Positions 34,001 to 42,185 of a stretch of DNA of 64,000 bases are shown piece after piece. This stretch comes from Wyeomyia smithii. Taxonomy: Eukaryota; Arthropoda; Insecta; Diptera; Culicidae. The DNA is taken from the NCBI RefSeq assembly GCF_029784165.1, contig NC_073696.1, positions 177,561,825-177,625,824 on the forward strand. The letters are read 5' to 3'. Each line of letters starts with the position of its first letter. The stretch's first letter is position 1. The position numbers and the translations under genes were made by a program. Under the pieces are notes generated by a model. It was not told where the DNA came from. It saw nothing but the letters and a program-made list of their open reading frames with translations, and searched no databases.

Positions 34001-36866
34001 AAGGATTTTAAAAATAGTCTTCCACGATTGATAATTTGTTTGAATATTTACAGCCAAAGATGAGAATGTTCGTCGCATTATGAAGGAAATCGAACATCTT
34101 TCGGAGGATTCCAATAAACTGTCTCAGATGTCAGAACTTGCTTCTAGTTTGAGGTAATCTAAACAGAAAAGGTAGAATGTCATGTATTTGATCACAAGTT
34201 TCATTACAGGAGTCCCCATCAGTTACTTGAGGAAGCCATTCGTGACTTACAACGCGAAGTACAGCGGCAACTTTCGGAGAGACAAACCAATGATGCTCAA
34301 TTGAATATTTTAGAACTGACACTTAACTCATCGTAACATTGCTAAATTTATTTGTATCTTCAATGATTTAGTCTTGTTTTTTATTTGCAGTAGCGGCATT
34401 CAAAATATGACCGCGGTATTCTCCAAACCAGATAAGAGAGCTCAATGGGAGGAAACGTTTACGGAAGCCAAGCAAAAGCTCGCAAGTACTGTCCAGCGGT
34501 GTCAAATCCCTGAGTTTCTTTTATCTGTACCAATAAGAAAGACTCGAGCCGGCCTTCAGTTCACATGTGCCTCCCCAACCCTGGGAATTCAGCGTGATGT
34601 TTGGGTATGTAACAGCGACGGATACGTCGGTCAGGTTTGCGTACTCAGTTTAGTGCCCGAGCCAACAGTTACCAGCTGCAATGGTGTTTGCAATGCTAGG
34701 ATTCTCTGCGTAGCTTCCGTGCCGGCTGCCGATATCAGGTATTCTAATATTTGACAGTTTGTAATATTTGTAAAATGATAAATCATCTATGTATTTTAAA
34801 GTTGTTACAATCATTCGGACACCATTGCCATAACCCAGGAATCACCATCGATAGCTACCACAATTAATTCTATAGTCAATTCCTCGTCGAAGCCAAGGGA
34901 AAAGCGAACGTCCAAAACTGGTGATGAGTCTATAGTTAGTAATGAAAAAATCTCGAAAAACATTCAGCTTGACTCGGATAGCTCTAGCGAAGAATCGGAG
35001 GCGGAAAGTCAACCTGAGAACACAATTAACCCTGCCGCAGTTCCTGCCACATCCAACTTACCGATCATCCACCGACAGCAAGAATCTAACACGGAGGAAG
35101 CCGACGTACAACAATCAACCATGTGGCTAGGAACTGAGGACGGTTGTATTCATGTGTACAACTGCACTGATAACATTCGAATTAAGAAAAACAAAATCAA
35201 GATTCCGCACATAAGTGCCGTGTATTCTATTCTGTACTTAAACAACCAAGTTTTTGTTTCGCTTGCCAATGGGGATGTTTGTGTGTATTCGAGAGATCAA
35301 AGTAAGCAAAGACAAATCTATTTATTCTTTAGAAACGTCTCCGGTAGTGGTTCTCTTCGGCATGTTTTTGCTACTGCAGAAAACCTTCCGAAGAAAACCA
35401 CTGCCAAAGACCTTTGATACCCCACCTTGTCGTTTTAAATTTTGCGGTGTAGCAACACCGCGGACTACACTGTTCTATGACTGTTTTTTTTTTTTATTTT
35501 CCGGACTATCCCGGACTACTCTTTTTCTGTCCCGAACAGTCCGCGAAAGAAACAGACTGCAGTTTTGAAGACACGAACACATTCACACGTATGTGTCAAA
35601 CTCAAAAAAAAAATGTGTCAAAATCGGTTTGCTTTGATAATAATTATTGATTTTTACACCGTACCATCATCGTTCACTACCAATGCATATTCTTGCAAAT
35701 TAATATTAAGTTCCGTCATTTTTCAGTAAATTGGCAAATTTTTCGTACAGTAGCACAAACGCAATAAAAAGACAATGGTGATAATGACCAAAACAAAGCA
35801 AAGTGACAGCTACCTCTGGTATTACGCACACCATTGCAACTGCTCGGAAAGTGTTTTTTTTTTCAGCTGCAAAGTGTAGTCCGGGACGGTATAGTAATGC
35901 CGTAAAAACGAATTCGACATTACTTAATCTTTGGCAGGTGTCTCAAGTATATCAAATTACCTTTATTTTGACAGATGGATGGAACACCACCGCGCCTTTC
36001 ACAGTGTCTGTTGGTACGGTTACTAATCCTGTAACAAAATTATTAAACGTACACGGGAAACTATGGTGCGCAATCCAGGGATGTATTAAAGTGCTGAATA
36101 CGGTCACATTACAGGTACTAAGAACGCATAAATATCAATTTCATAACATCGAACGCCAATCACTTTGTAGGTGGACGATCAAATCCAAATTTCGAACGAT
36201 TCGAAACCCGTCACCAATATGGCAGTATTGAATGAGTACGTCTGGATATCTGTGCAAAACTCTGCACATATCAAATGTTGTCATCATGAAAGGTTTCTTG
36301 TCGACCATTTCGTTTCCTGGTTTGTTTTTCATTTTTTTTTCTTCCAGCTTCGAAATAATTTTTGAAGTGAATTTGGCTCCTTCAGTAAACAAAATGCTAT
36401 CAAACTGCGATGACATTATACGTCAGCATAAAGCTGCCTGTCTACGAGTAACATCCCTATTAGCTTGTAAAGATCTGATTTGGGTAGGAACCAGTGCCGG
36501 GGTCCTGCTCACAATTGCTGCGTCCACAGTGTGCAAGGGCTCATCAATTCCCGCCGTGATCGGTACAAGTATTACAACGCAACACGATAACCTCTATGTT
36601 TTAAATCAAAATATTCTGCAGGTATTCCACATGGCCATACAGGACATGTCAGGTTTTTAACATCCGTAGATACCCCGGATAGTGATGATTTCCCTAAGGC
36701 TCTTCTAAACAAATCAATCTCTTCGAATGGTAAACTAAATCTCAGCCTACTAGTCATATCCGGTGGCGATGGTTACGAAGACTTCAGAGGTACGGGAAAC
36801 AACACTATGAGCGAAATCGCCGGCCGGGAAGATAGCACCAATCATTTACTTTTGTGGCAGGTCTAG
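7816..36866 (+). CDS. ARHGEF17: Rho guanine-nucleotide exchange factor, ARHGEF17/TEM4-like (multi-exon)
   Basis: Predicted activator of Rho GTPases (GDP-to-GTP exchange by a DH domain) at actin structures; the role is inferred from the family. Exons read from splice sites and phase: 7816-10019, 10187-10769, (12346-12450 alternative), 22099-22176, 22247-22429, 22501-22691, 22747-23097, 23157-23248, 34054-34153, 34210-34332, 34391-34738, 34802-35301, 35975-36114, 36171-36292, 36348-36866. The product is about 1844 aa without the alternative exon, once the break below is allowed for; human ARHGEF17 is about 2060. Approximate order: disordered Ser-rich N-terminus with PPIPPPRR (1-929), DH (930-1130, with LLIKPVQKFPNYEL), PH (1150-1290), then a WD40-like propeller with QRDVWVCNSDGYVGQVC, MWLGTEDGCIHVY and the family-typical end STNHLLLWQV. 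One base appears to be missing near 36622 (see findings). The start follows an acceptor (TTTTTAG, 7806-7812), so a noncoding first exon lies upstream. Confidence 0.93.
10187..10769 (+). CDS. ARHGEF17: RhoGEF second coding exon (Ser-rich, ends ALPTAVLKYL)
   Basis: It is in frame with the preceding exon across a short 167-nt intron. The acceptor reads TTTAGTAG, a tandem NAGNAG, so the exon may start at 10187 or 10190; both keep the frame and differ by one serine. It encodes about 194 residues rich in Ser, Lys and His, including SPELLAELLKGSSEKL, which repeats the ELLKGS motif of the first exon. It ends at TTG|GTAAGTG in phase 0, matching the phase-0 acceptor at 22099. Confidence 0.88.
12091..12128 (+). 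promoter_or_regulatory. Candidate internal promoter of the RhoGEF gene
   Basis: TATAATTT at 12091 is followed 35 nt later by TCAGT (12124-12128), the arthropod initiator. It lies about 220 nt upstream of the ATG at 12346. The spacing fits a TATA/Inr core promoter. It would start a short isoform lacking the disordered N-terminus. This is sequence inference only. Confidence 0.45.
12346..12450 (+). CDS. ARHGEF17: RhoGEF alternative first exon (or cassette exon)
   Basis: ATG opens a 35-codon exon encoding an acidic peptide (NLCSDSEDDPERTPKS and so on) that ends at the strong donor AAT|GTAAGTGG in phase 0. This phase is compatible with joining directly to the DH-domain exon at 22099, as is the phase-0 end of the preceding exon. 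A TATA/initiator pair sits upstream. The frame is open upstream only to 12307, so an internal cassette exon beginning near 12307 remains possible. Confidence 0.65.
13000..13412 (-). mobile_element. Mariner-type (ITmD37E-like) transposase fragment
   Basis: The minus strand encodes ISDQDHKRIVKVFTRNPNAS then IRDVAKK (helix-turn-helix), after a frameshift NLSKSFV, then AKDREGLHTYKMQKAPNHDE and EWYAANGTFVPKV. Stops and at least two frameshifts disable it. It abuts the 255-bp repeat family at 13413. Confidence 0.7.
13413..13680. repeat. 255-bp interspersed repeat, copy 1
   Basis: Runs from ACCACAGAGAACAGACATTC to AGTTTTTACACATCTTTTGA. Near-identical copies occur at 47179-47440 and 49755-49995. Here it directly adjoins a mariner fragment. 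Confidence 0.8.
15905..16800 (+). repeat. Diverged tandem array, units of 116-125 bp
   Basis: About seven units, each with CATATTGGGTGGTATTTGG followed by GTTTTCCAGAAACCGGAAG and an ATTCAAAATGG segment. Starts fall near 15922, 15975, 16100, 16216, 16341, 16460, 16585 and 16709; the first spacing is a partial unit. Units are diverged, so the array is old. Confidence 0.75.
17191..17640 (+). repeat. Three tandem 150-bp units
   Basis: Units start at 17191, 17341 and 17491 with ATATGTATAGATTACAACAT and end in GACCGCTAGGTGG plus ATTAATTTAGGTTTT. Units 2 and 3 are almost identical, while unit 1 differs at several sites, so the last duplication is recent. Confidence 0.9.
18114..19153. mobile_element. 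Pogo-like DNA transposon, internally deleted
   Basis: Bounded by CAGTCCCCCC (18114) and its near-complement GGGGGGAGTG (to 19153), each flanked by TA, the pogo/Tc1 target duplication. The subterminal sequence ATTATGGATC is also inverted. A 61-codon minus-strand frame (18470-18655) resembles the psq-type helix-turn-helix of pogo transposases (GPLKNIITKARGTGKLSKAG, then YDVPYTMVHCYLRER). The DDE core is missing, so it is non-autonomous. It sits between the two inverted arms described below. Confidence 0.7.
19405..21095 (-). repeat. Right, inverted copy of the same repeat (with a SINE inside)
   Basis: Mirrors the left copy: it begins with CACCTAGCGGTCAGACCCAG (19410) and ends CTTTCTAGGAGAAAGGC at 21095. 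It lacks the part corresponding to 15760-17190 of the left copy. The pogo-like element lies between the two. Confidence 0.75.
19786..20137 (-). mobile_element. tRNA-derived SINE (Feilai-type) with 13-bp target duplication
   Basis: Reversed, the element starts with a tRNA-like head containing box A-like TGGTTGGTAACGTCT and box B GGGTTCGAATCCCAC, and ends in an A-run (T-run at 19786-19794). ATAGACTTTCGTT flanks it at 19773-19785 and 20138-20150. It is inserted in the right-hand inverted arm, so it is younger than that arm. Confidence 0.85.
20996..22098. other. RhoGEF intron sequence, mostly unannotated
   Basis: After the inverted repeat ends at 21095, this is AT-rich intron up to the acceptor TATTTGCAG at 22098. 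Nothing else is seen. Confidence 0.5.
22099..23248 (+). CDS. ARHGEF17: RhoGEF exons encoding the DH domain and first half of PH
   Basis: Five exons (22099-22176, 22247-22429, 22501-22691, 22747-23097, 23157-23248) are separated by introns of 55-71 nt with GT-AG ends. They encode the conserved DH start VVELFNTEKSYVESLQ, the CR3-like block LLIKPVQKFPNYELILSRL, the LVTPDRAFLLFDLV linker helix and the PH strands ERGFFLFNDLLVITSIKRR and YKFLTKITLDELEIVK. The last exon ends in phase 1 at a 10.8-kb intron. Confidence 0.93.
23435..23821 (-). mobile_element. Mariner-type transposase N-terminal fragment
   Basis: A 128-codon minus-strand frame contains STIYSMIAKGPMASNRKPDQ, then KNKIDASTRKMIKKFDTSLG and TVVTILKAEGVNHY. 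This is the paired helix-turn-helix DNA-binding part of mariner-like transposases. The catalytic DDE part is absent. It lies at the start of the 10.8-kb RhoGEF intron. Confidence 0.65.
24339..24348 (-). terminator. Polyadenylation signals of the nested kinase gene
   Basis: Overlapping AATAAA hexamers read on the minus strand, about 45 nt after the TAA stop at 24393-24395. Confidence 0.6.
24393..26783 (-). CDS. EcKinase-like (DUF227 / CHK-kinase-like) protein, nested gene
   Basis: Small-molecule kinase of the insect ecdysteroid-kinase-like family, thought to phosphorylate ecdysteroids or xenobiotics in the cytosol; the substrate cannot be read here. Six exons on the minus strand: 26783-26614, 26553-26359, 25839-25671, 25577-25287, 25232-25016, 24628-24393. 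All have GT-AG junctions and kept phase, giving 425 aa, the usual family length. The catalytic-loop motif LNHGDFWTNNIMYKYD (HGD at about residue 253) and the metal-binding IDFQ (276-279) are intact. The ATG at 26783 is the first in frame. The gene lies wholly inside a 10.8-kb intron of the RhoGEF gene on the opposite strand. Nothing indicates a pseudogene. Confidence 0.93.
24782..24932 (-). mobile_element. Same SINE family, partial copy in the RhoGEF intron
   Basis: Reverse-orientation copy recognised by the inverted GACTTCGCAGCCAACCGTTA and ATTGCGGGGTCAGCGCTACG. It lacks the 3' end. It lies between exons 5 and 6 of the nested kinase gene. Confidence 0.75.
26784..27993. other. Region upstream of the nested kinase gene
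   Basis: This must include the kinase promoter (minus strand), but no clear TATA or initiator pair was found. AT-rich, no repeats recognised until the pentanucleotide array. Confidence 0.45.
27994..29248 (+). repeat. (TTTAC)n pentanucleotide array, about 1.25 kb
   Basis: About 250 copies of the 5-bp unit. Only a few point variants are visible (near 28013, 28024, 28061, 29006 and 29238), nearly all toward the ends. The reading frames across it encode repeated LYFTL and are artefacts of the unit. It lies in the 10.8-kb RhoGEF intron, 1.2 kb upstream of the nested kinase start. Confidence 0.97.
29640..31462 (+). mobile_element. CR1/L2-like non-LTR retrotransposon, 5'-truncated, few disruptions
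   Basis: Encodes the C-terminal part of ORF2. The RT begins with NATGLDGLPIKFIK and NLRPISILCALSKALEKLLE, then DFSKAFDTISHRKL, SGVPQGSVFGPLLF and the catalytic YADDVQLYIS, followed by the C-terminal domain ending VRGVVNWNTLPIATKRSTSE. Only two disruptions were seen: a frameshift near 29960-29985 next to an A-run, and an in-frame TAA at 30179. The 3' end carries (ACAA)n at about 31446-31461, typical of such elements. No endonuclease is present. The C-terminal WNxLP-type block fits the CR1/L2 group; the exact clade is uncertain. Confidence 0.82.
32275..32420 (-). mobile_element. RTE-clade RT fragment (FADD-IDII region)
   Basis: The minus-strand frame reads a decayed VNDINIVGINRRAVEQALEPF, followed by a REVAKILTINSTKTNYM-type stretch. 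This is the region just after the RT active site in JAM1-like elements. Together with the endonuclease fragment at 32693-32896 it looks like one element broken by a SINE. Confidence 0.6.
32469..32586 (+). mobile_element. Same SINE family, internally deleted, with target duplication
   Basis: Carries the box B region (GTAGGCTCGAGTCTCGGTCG) and the 3' end (GGAATGTAGCACCATGG). The middle, about 80 bp, is missing. AGATTCGAGAGTT flanks it at 32456-32468 and 32587-32599, so it inserted in this short form or was deleted later. It interrupts an RTE remnant. Confidence 0.8.
32693..32896 (-). mobile_element. RTE-clade endonuclease fragment
   Basis: The minus-strand frame contains RHFSDVFNMESFRGPNVDSD, then HHQLIGTIRARLANVYK. 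This is the C-terminal block of the AP-like endonuclease (SDHY motif degraded to SDHH). Confidence 0.65.
33138..33347 (+). mobile_element. tRNA-related SINE, full-length copy with 14-bp target duplication
   Basis: About 210 bp. It begins with a box A-like CTGGTCTCGAGGTGCGATG and carries box B GGTTCGAGTCTTAGC; the body ends GGAATGTAGCACCAAGG plus TTGCTTTT. TACATCTCTTCACT flanks it at 33124-33137 and 33348-33361. It is the reference copy for this family in the window. Confidence 0.85.
34054..35301 (+). CDS. ARHGEF17: RhoGEF exons: end of PH and first part of the propeller
   Basis: Four exons (34054-34153, 34210-34332, 34391-34738, 34802-35301). They encode an alpha-helical stretch (ENVRRIMKEIEHLSEDSNKL, then the SPHQLLEEAIRDLQREVQ segment), the PEFLLSVPIRKTRAGLQF block and propeller blades with DVWVCNSDGYVGQVCVLSL and MWLGTEDGCIHVYNCTDNIR. 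Between the blades is an acidic, Ser-rich insertion (SDSSSEESEAESQPEN), like the loop in the human protein. All junctions keep frame. Confidence 0.92.
35975..36866 (+). CDS. ARHGEF17: RhoGEF C-terminal propeller exons, last exon with a one-base frame break
   Basis: Exons 35975-36114, 36171-36292 and 36348-36866. The last exon reads in one frame through GVLLTIAASTV and VLNQNILQ (to 36621) and then would stop at 36660. The expected family sequence continues one frame over from ATT at 36624 as PHGHTGHVRFLTSV and runs open to TAG at 36866, ending REDSTNHLLLWQV. One base is missing between CAG (36619-36621) and ATT (36624). A 33-nt intron is too small and would remove the conserved HGHTGHVRF block. 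Confidence 0.85.
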
Positions 36867-38940
36867 TGTATTAACTTTTCCTGGAGTTTTGCTTTCAATG
36901 TTCTCAACTGATTACGACGATTCCTAGTAAAATGCTCCTTAAGTGAGATTGGCAAGCAGGCCTTGCTATCTTTATTTGTTTTTTTTTTCTTCTTCAGATA
37001 CTTCATTGATGCATCCATTCAGACAATATTATTTTAATTTTTAATAAATTCTATGACAATAAAAACCACCTTCGTGGCTTGAATTCCAAAGCAGAAACAA
37101 TATTGTGGGAGATATTTGTACATCTTTTAACATGTTAGTCAACATACATATATAAAAAAGAGAAAAATGAAGATAACGCATGATTCAGTCAGTTTTTAAA
37201 TGGCCTAAGTCCGGAAACAAAGCGCAAGTGCAAAATGGTTTCAATTGTTATAGTAGTGGGAATGTTTTTTTTTTTCACACATTCATTACAGTGTGGCCTA
37301 AGTCCTTCAACAACCGCATATATTATTACCGTACTGCTGAAATCATATCTGTCGTCGTAATAATATCCATGCTATTCACTCGAACAAAACATATATTAAA
37401 GCGTTTAAATGTTATCACACTTAGAACAAAATTTTCGCATGTTTTATTTGAATCAAGGTATGTCTAAATATGGATTGTGAAATAAAGTTTCCTCTTTAAA
37501 AATAAATTTGCTTCAATGAAATCATGCGAAATTTATATTTTAATCGTGATAAAATTGAAATGTCCCTACATTAGATGTAGGCAAATGAACACAACAACAT
37601 ACCAAATATAATTCATCCCTAATGAATAACATCTATGTAATTTATTTACCATCTAAAATCGACTCCATGGAAGAATTGCAAAGAGCCTAAGTAATAATGA
37701 ATAGCATTATCTTTAGAATGATTCTAGGTTTCTTTGTAAAACCACTCATTTATACAGCGTTTTCGCAATGTTGAACCATATGTAGCAAATATTCCATGAA
37801 CACAAACAAGTTCAACATATTAGATAAAAGTTATATTAATGTTCAAAATACCTGAAAGGATAACACTTAACTGTGTGACAGAGAAATCTATGTTTAGCTA
37901 ATGTTCAACAAATTTTTCCGATGATATCGGATAGCCAAGTAATATTAGTCAAATGATAAATTATTTATAAATTAGCTCTTGTATACAGGTACTCGTGAAG
38001 TTATATAGATCATCAAGTTGTAATATCTATGTATAACGAAAATAAATTGCTGTTACATATAAACCACAACAAGCTAGACCTTTTTAAATATCACTTGTTA
38101 AAAACCGGTTTCCAAGCGTTCATTTGTTGGGGGTCAATCTCTTTTTTGGTTGATAGGTACAACAGGTGATGACTGTACATTGACCTTGGTCAGTGCCAAT
38201 GTAATGAAAGCATTGTCTCCATGCAGCTAACCGACGCCTCGTCGTTGTTGTACATTTACGTTTTTCTCACATACTATTCTGAAGCAAACGGCGCAAAAAC
38301 AAACTACCGCTCATCTCTCTTAATTTCACGTGCCAGTGGCATTATCGCATACCTTTCGCTGGAACCGATCAATCCATTGCTTTTTCCCACAAACGAGTAT
38401 ATCAATTGTCATTGAGGTGTCGTCATTCCTTTCGCTAAGTTTGTAATATAAGATGTACATTATCAATGGAAAAAAATTACAATTTTACTGTTTAACAATT
38501 TTGTTTTCGTAAGATCGAACTATGATTTAAATATGACTCTTATTAAATGGATTACAGGTTTGATAGAATTTATATGTTTGGTGATAGAGCTACGATTATA
38601 TTTCATCGTTGAGCACTTATAATATTTATTTGATTTGACACTAATATTTTTAATATATTCTGCTTTAAAGTTTTGCTTCGACGCATTCTTGTTTTTTAAA
38701 GCCCTGAACAATTTTAATTGCATATAACTTTTGAGTATTTGCTGAGATATGATTTTCTCAATCCTGGAAAGATAGTCTGCGTCAATTTGACTCCTCGCTT
38801 GCACCAATATTGCCCATTTATATCGATAATTCATTAAGAAAAACTTGCATTTTTTATTATTTAAAAATCGGGAGTCATTTCGACGCATGATTATCCGTTT
38901 ACGCATATCAAAATATGATTATCTTTCCAGGGTTAAGACT
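36867..38940. other. Intergenic, no gene seen
   Basis: Holds the RhoGEF polyadenylation signals and then AT-rich sequence with no supported coding region or repeat. Confidence 0.5.
37043..37063 (+). terminator. Polyadenylation signals of the RhoGEF gene
   Basis: Two AATAAA hexamers (37043 and 37058) lie about 180 nt after the stop codon at 36866. They are the first good signals downstream. Confidence 0.6.
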
Positions 38941-39148
38941 TAGGGTAAGGGAGGATATTTTCGGCAGTGATTAACATTTATCTTAGGGGTTGGGAACAAC
39001 CTACGAAATTAATTGTTTTTAGTGTGTTTGCAGTATGCTATACATTGAAATGGGAAGAAGCATCATGCAAAAAGAAAAGCTTCGTGGTTTATTCCTAACC
39101 CATGAGATTCTATTTTGATCACTGCCGAAAATATCCTCACTTACCCTA
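38941..39148. mobile_element. 208-bp MITE with 31-bp terminal inverted repeats
   Basis: Starts TAGGGTAAGGGAGGATATTT and ends with its inverse; only one mismatch in 31 bp. A TA-type target site is suggested by the termini. Confidence 0.8.
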
Positions 39149-39359
39149 TATTGTGCTAATAACCCGACGCTTTCACGAAACTTGGTAGCTCGGGTTATGC
39201 TTTTTCGGAAACTTTTTTTTTTTTTAAAGCTTGCAATCTAATTTTCGGCTCAATCTGAACTTGAAGATTTTCAAAACTCTTCGCATTCCATTATGATTGG
39301 TCTCAAATTACGATGCTAGTCTGAAAAAAAAAACAGTTGTCATAAGTTCGAAGCCCGGT

Positions 39360-39900
39360 TCGAGTGAGTGCTTTTTAAAGGACGAGCAACATCGCACCAA
39401 GACCAGAGCTCGAAAGCTATTTGGTCGTATTCCGCTGGACAACTCAAACCACTGCATCTTGATCGACGATGAGACATACGCAAAGGAAGACTCAAGAACA
39501 CTGCCAGGGCCTAAGTTTAATACTAAAATTGTTAGGAAGAGTGTACCAATAGCGCTACCAATGCCCTAACTGGTTTGGAGGTACGATGCTGTCCTAAGAA
39601 ACCAGTCGTCGTATGTTCGAGTTTCGGCTCGGAAGAGAGTGTTAGAGTCAGTAGGATCGTAGTGCTAGCCCCGCAATTGCCCTGTACACTAACAGTTGGC
39701 TGCGGAATCTGTGTATAAAAAACAAAAGGTCGAGTTCCGATACGGAATGTAGGGAATGTAGCACCCAAGCATCGCTTTGTACCAATAGCGGAGACGACTG
39801 TTACAATGGAAAAATTTGGTCAAAAGATGCTGGTCTGGCAAGCCATTTTTACATGGGGTTTGGGATCTTTTTGGTTCTTTACAAAAAGTTAAGGGGAAAT
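39360..39900 (+). mobile_element. Mariner-type (ITmD37E-like) transposase core, split by a SINE
   Basis: The plus strand encodes RTKTRARKLFGRIPLDNSNH then CILIDDETYAKEDSRTLPGP, with the first catalytic Asp context (DDETY). After the SINE it resumes with TMEKFGQKMLVWQAIFTWG. It is a broken copy. The SINE with 13-bp target duplications sits at 39555-39777. Confidence 0.75.
39555..39777 (+). mobile_element. Same SINE family, inserted in a mariner fragment
   Basis: Full-length copy with box A-like TTGGAGGTACGATGCTG and box B TGTTCGAGTTTCGGC. TGTACCAATAGCG flanks it at 39542-39554 and 39778-39790. GGAATGTAGGGAATGTAG near the 3' end shows a small internal duplication. Confidence 0.85.
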
Positions 39901-39924
39901 TTTTCAACTACAGCCTGAAAAATG

Positions 39925-41030
39925 TGTAGGCACCGACCAACGATAAACCTGATGAAGAGAAGGAGGAGTTCTATGAGCTCCTGGAAAAGACGTTTAATGA
40001 GTGCCCACGACACGACATCTAGACCGTCATCGGGGATGCAAATGCGCAGGTCGGGCAGGAAAAATTCTTCCTCCCCGTGATTGGTAGAAACAGTCTACAC
40101 TCTACTACGAACGACAACGCCCTGAGGCTTGTCGATTGCGCTGCAGCCTTATTTTGCACGCAGGAATATACGTAAGCACACCTGGATGCACCCGAGTGGA
40201 GAGGCCTCAGTTCGACCATGTTTTGATTGATGATCGGCACTTTTCAGACGTTACATATGTGAGGTCGTTTAGAGGACAATACGTTGACTCGGATCATTAT
40301 CTTGTAGTATCCAAGATTCGCGCCCGGTTGTCCAACGTGTTCAAATCAAGGACGACGAGGAGGATACAGTTGAACATCCAGCGGCTATCAACTGGTGAAG
40401 TGGCTACAAGTACCTGCAGAAGGTTGATGAGTGGATAGAGGATCAAGTAGAAGGTAACCTGAATGAACAGTGGAGGCATATCCACAGTACAATCAGCACC
40501 ACAGCTGGAGAAATGTCGGGTACATCTGCGACAGCCACATCCAATAAGTGGTTTGACGCTGAGTGCCAGCGAGCGACGGAGGAAAAGATCCACGCCAGAG
40601 TTGACATGTTAGCCACGGCTGTGACTCGTCAGAGCGTAGGAAGATACCGGGAAGCTAGAGCAGCTGAAAAAAGACTTCATCACCGGAAGAAACGACAGCA
40701 TTGGGAACGTATTCTTGCAGAGGTGGAAGGTTGCTTCTCCAGGCACGATGCGTGAACAGGGTGTCAAAAACCTGGAAAAGCCTGGAAAATCAGGGAATGT
40801 CAGGGAACTTATTTTTCGACCAGGGAAATGTGGTTTTCCAAGGGGACGCTCCACTACGGACCAAATGTTCTTCCTGCGAACGATCGATTGCAGAATCATC
40901 ATCTGTTCATAGACTTTAGAACAGCGTACGATACAGTTAAGAGAAATGAGTTATGGCGTGTTATGCTAGAACATGAACAAAACTAATTAGGCTGATACGT
41001 GCCTCCCTTGAAGGCTCTACATTATGCATC
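39925..41030 (+). mobile_element. RTE-clade retrotransposon remnant (endonuclease, linker, RT start)
   Basis: Plus-strand pieces in element order: FYELLEKTFNECPRHD and IGDANAQVG (endonuclease), RPQFDHVLIDDRHFSDVTYV then VDSDHYLVVSKIRARLSNVF, WFDAECQRATEEK, KRLHHRKKRQHWERILAEVE (linker), then GRSTTDQMFFLRTID and HHLFIDFRTAYDTVKRNELW (RT start). Several frame changes and a stop disable it. A short repetitive stretch of CCTGGAAAA-type motifs (40755-40845) interrupts the linker. Confidence 0.75.
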
Positions 41031-41057
41031 AGGATAGCCGGTGAGATATCGGAAGAG

Positions 41058-41170
41058 AGGGAATACGCCAAGCGGAGACAAAGCTAATCGACTTCCGGTA
41101 AACTTAGAATTGTTTGGGCCCTGAGAGGAATCAAAAAACTTGGTTCTGGAAAATCGATCACTTTACCCTA
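41058..41170. repeat. Single arm of the 59154-59987 foldback family
   Basis: Shares GCCAAGCGGAGACAAAGCTA, ATCGACTTCCGGTAA and TTGGTTCTGGAAAATCGA with 59871-59985. It directly follows the RTE remnant. The opposite arm is absent. Confidence 0.75.
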
Positions 41171-42185
41171 TGTGTGTATGTATAGCGCGTGTGTGCATAG
41201 TGCGGGTGGGTATAGCGCGTGCTTGTGTGTGTGAAGCGCAAGTGTTTATATATAGCATGTATATGTTATTTGTACAGTATGTGTGGTTTTTGTTTAGCTT
41301 TGTGTGTATTTTCATGGCGTGTATGGTATTTGTATGTTATTTGTAAACTATGTGTATGATATAATGTCAGTTGAATTCAATACTAACACAACTCAAAAAC
41401 AATAGTTTTGAGAAAAACGTGTTGGAAAATCAGTGTCAAATATTCTTGTTTATTCTTGTTTATTCTTCAATTTATAATATATTCCTTTTTATACTTCCGT
41501 GAAAACTTCAACTTTCAAGACATTTTCATTGAAGCTGCTTTGGTTTATTATGTGTATATAATGAGCAAGTTATACGAGTAAACTCATTTTTCGTATTTTT
41601 TGGAATATAACAGATTTTGTGTGAACTTAGAACGTCTTTGCTTACATTTCATCTCGTTTCCAGCAATGTCCAATGTCCTTATTGTTACATAAAGGGGAGA
41701 GGATTTAAAATTTAGATTTTCAGTGTTACGTTTTTGTGTACGATGCTGTATAGTATCAAAAAGTAAAATAAGGATATAATTGGCTCCATAAAGCATTAAT
41801 TTGTATTGTGCCGTGTCAAATAAATGTTGTGTGAATGAAAAAAAAGAATTATAAGTTATAGTCGAATCTTATATTTATGCTTTTTATGTACTTACAGCAT
41901 AAACCAGTTTTACTCCAGTTATATTTTTCTAGAAGTTTAAATGAACGAAGGTAATCAAACTCGAAAGTATATTGCTACAGGGGATAGTCGAAATAAGTAG
42001 GATAGGCAAAATTTTGATGAAATTCGAAATGCTGTAGCTTTGCCAAATATTATTCGATTTTAATAATTCGAACACCATTGAACTAAAAAACTTTCAACGT
42101 TTCATTTTCTGATTAAAAATGTGGTCTAGGTCACCGGATGTACGAAATATTCCTCAGTCCTGGTAATTTTTGAGTGGATTTGGTA

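Noticed and set aside
35302..35974. Open frames continuing past the RhoGEF exon end at 35301
   Set aside because: The GTAAGC donor and the in-phase exon at 35975 restore the family sequence; the interior is intron, with GGACTACACT motifs facing each other too weakly to call a MITE.
36622..36654. A 33-nt intron (CAG|GTATTC ... TGTCAG) that would avoid the frame break
   Set aside because: Far below the usable intron size, and it would remove the conserved HGHTGHVRF block.
38520..38906. 128-codon minus-strand frame
   Set aside because: Lys/Asn/Ile-rich as expected from AT-rich noncoding DNA; no homology or splice support.
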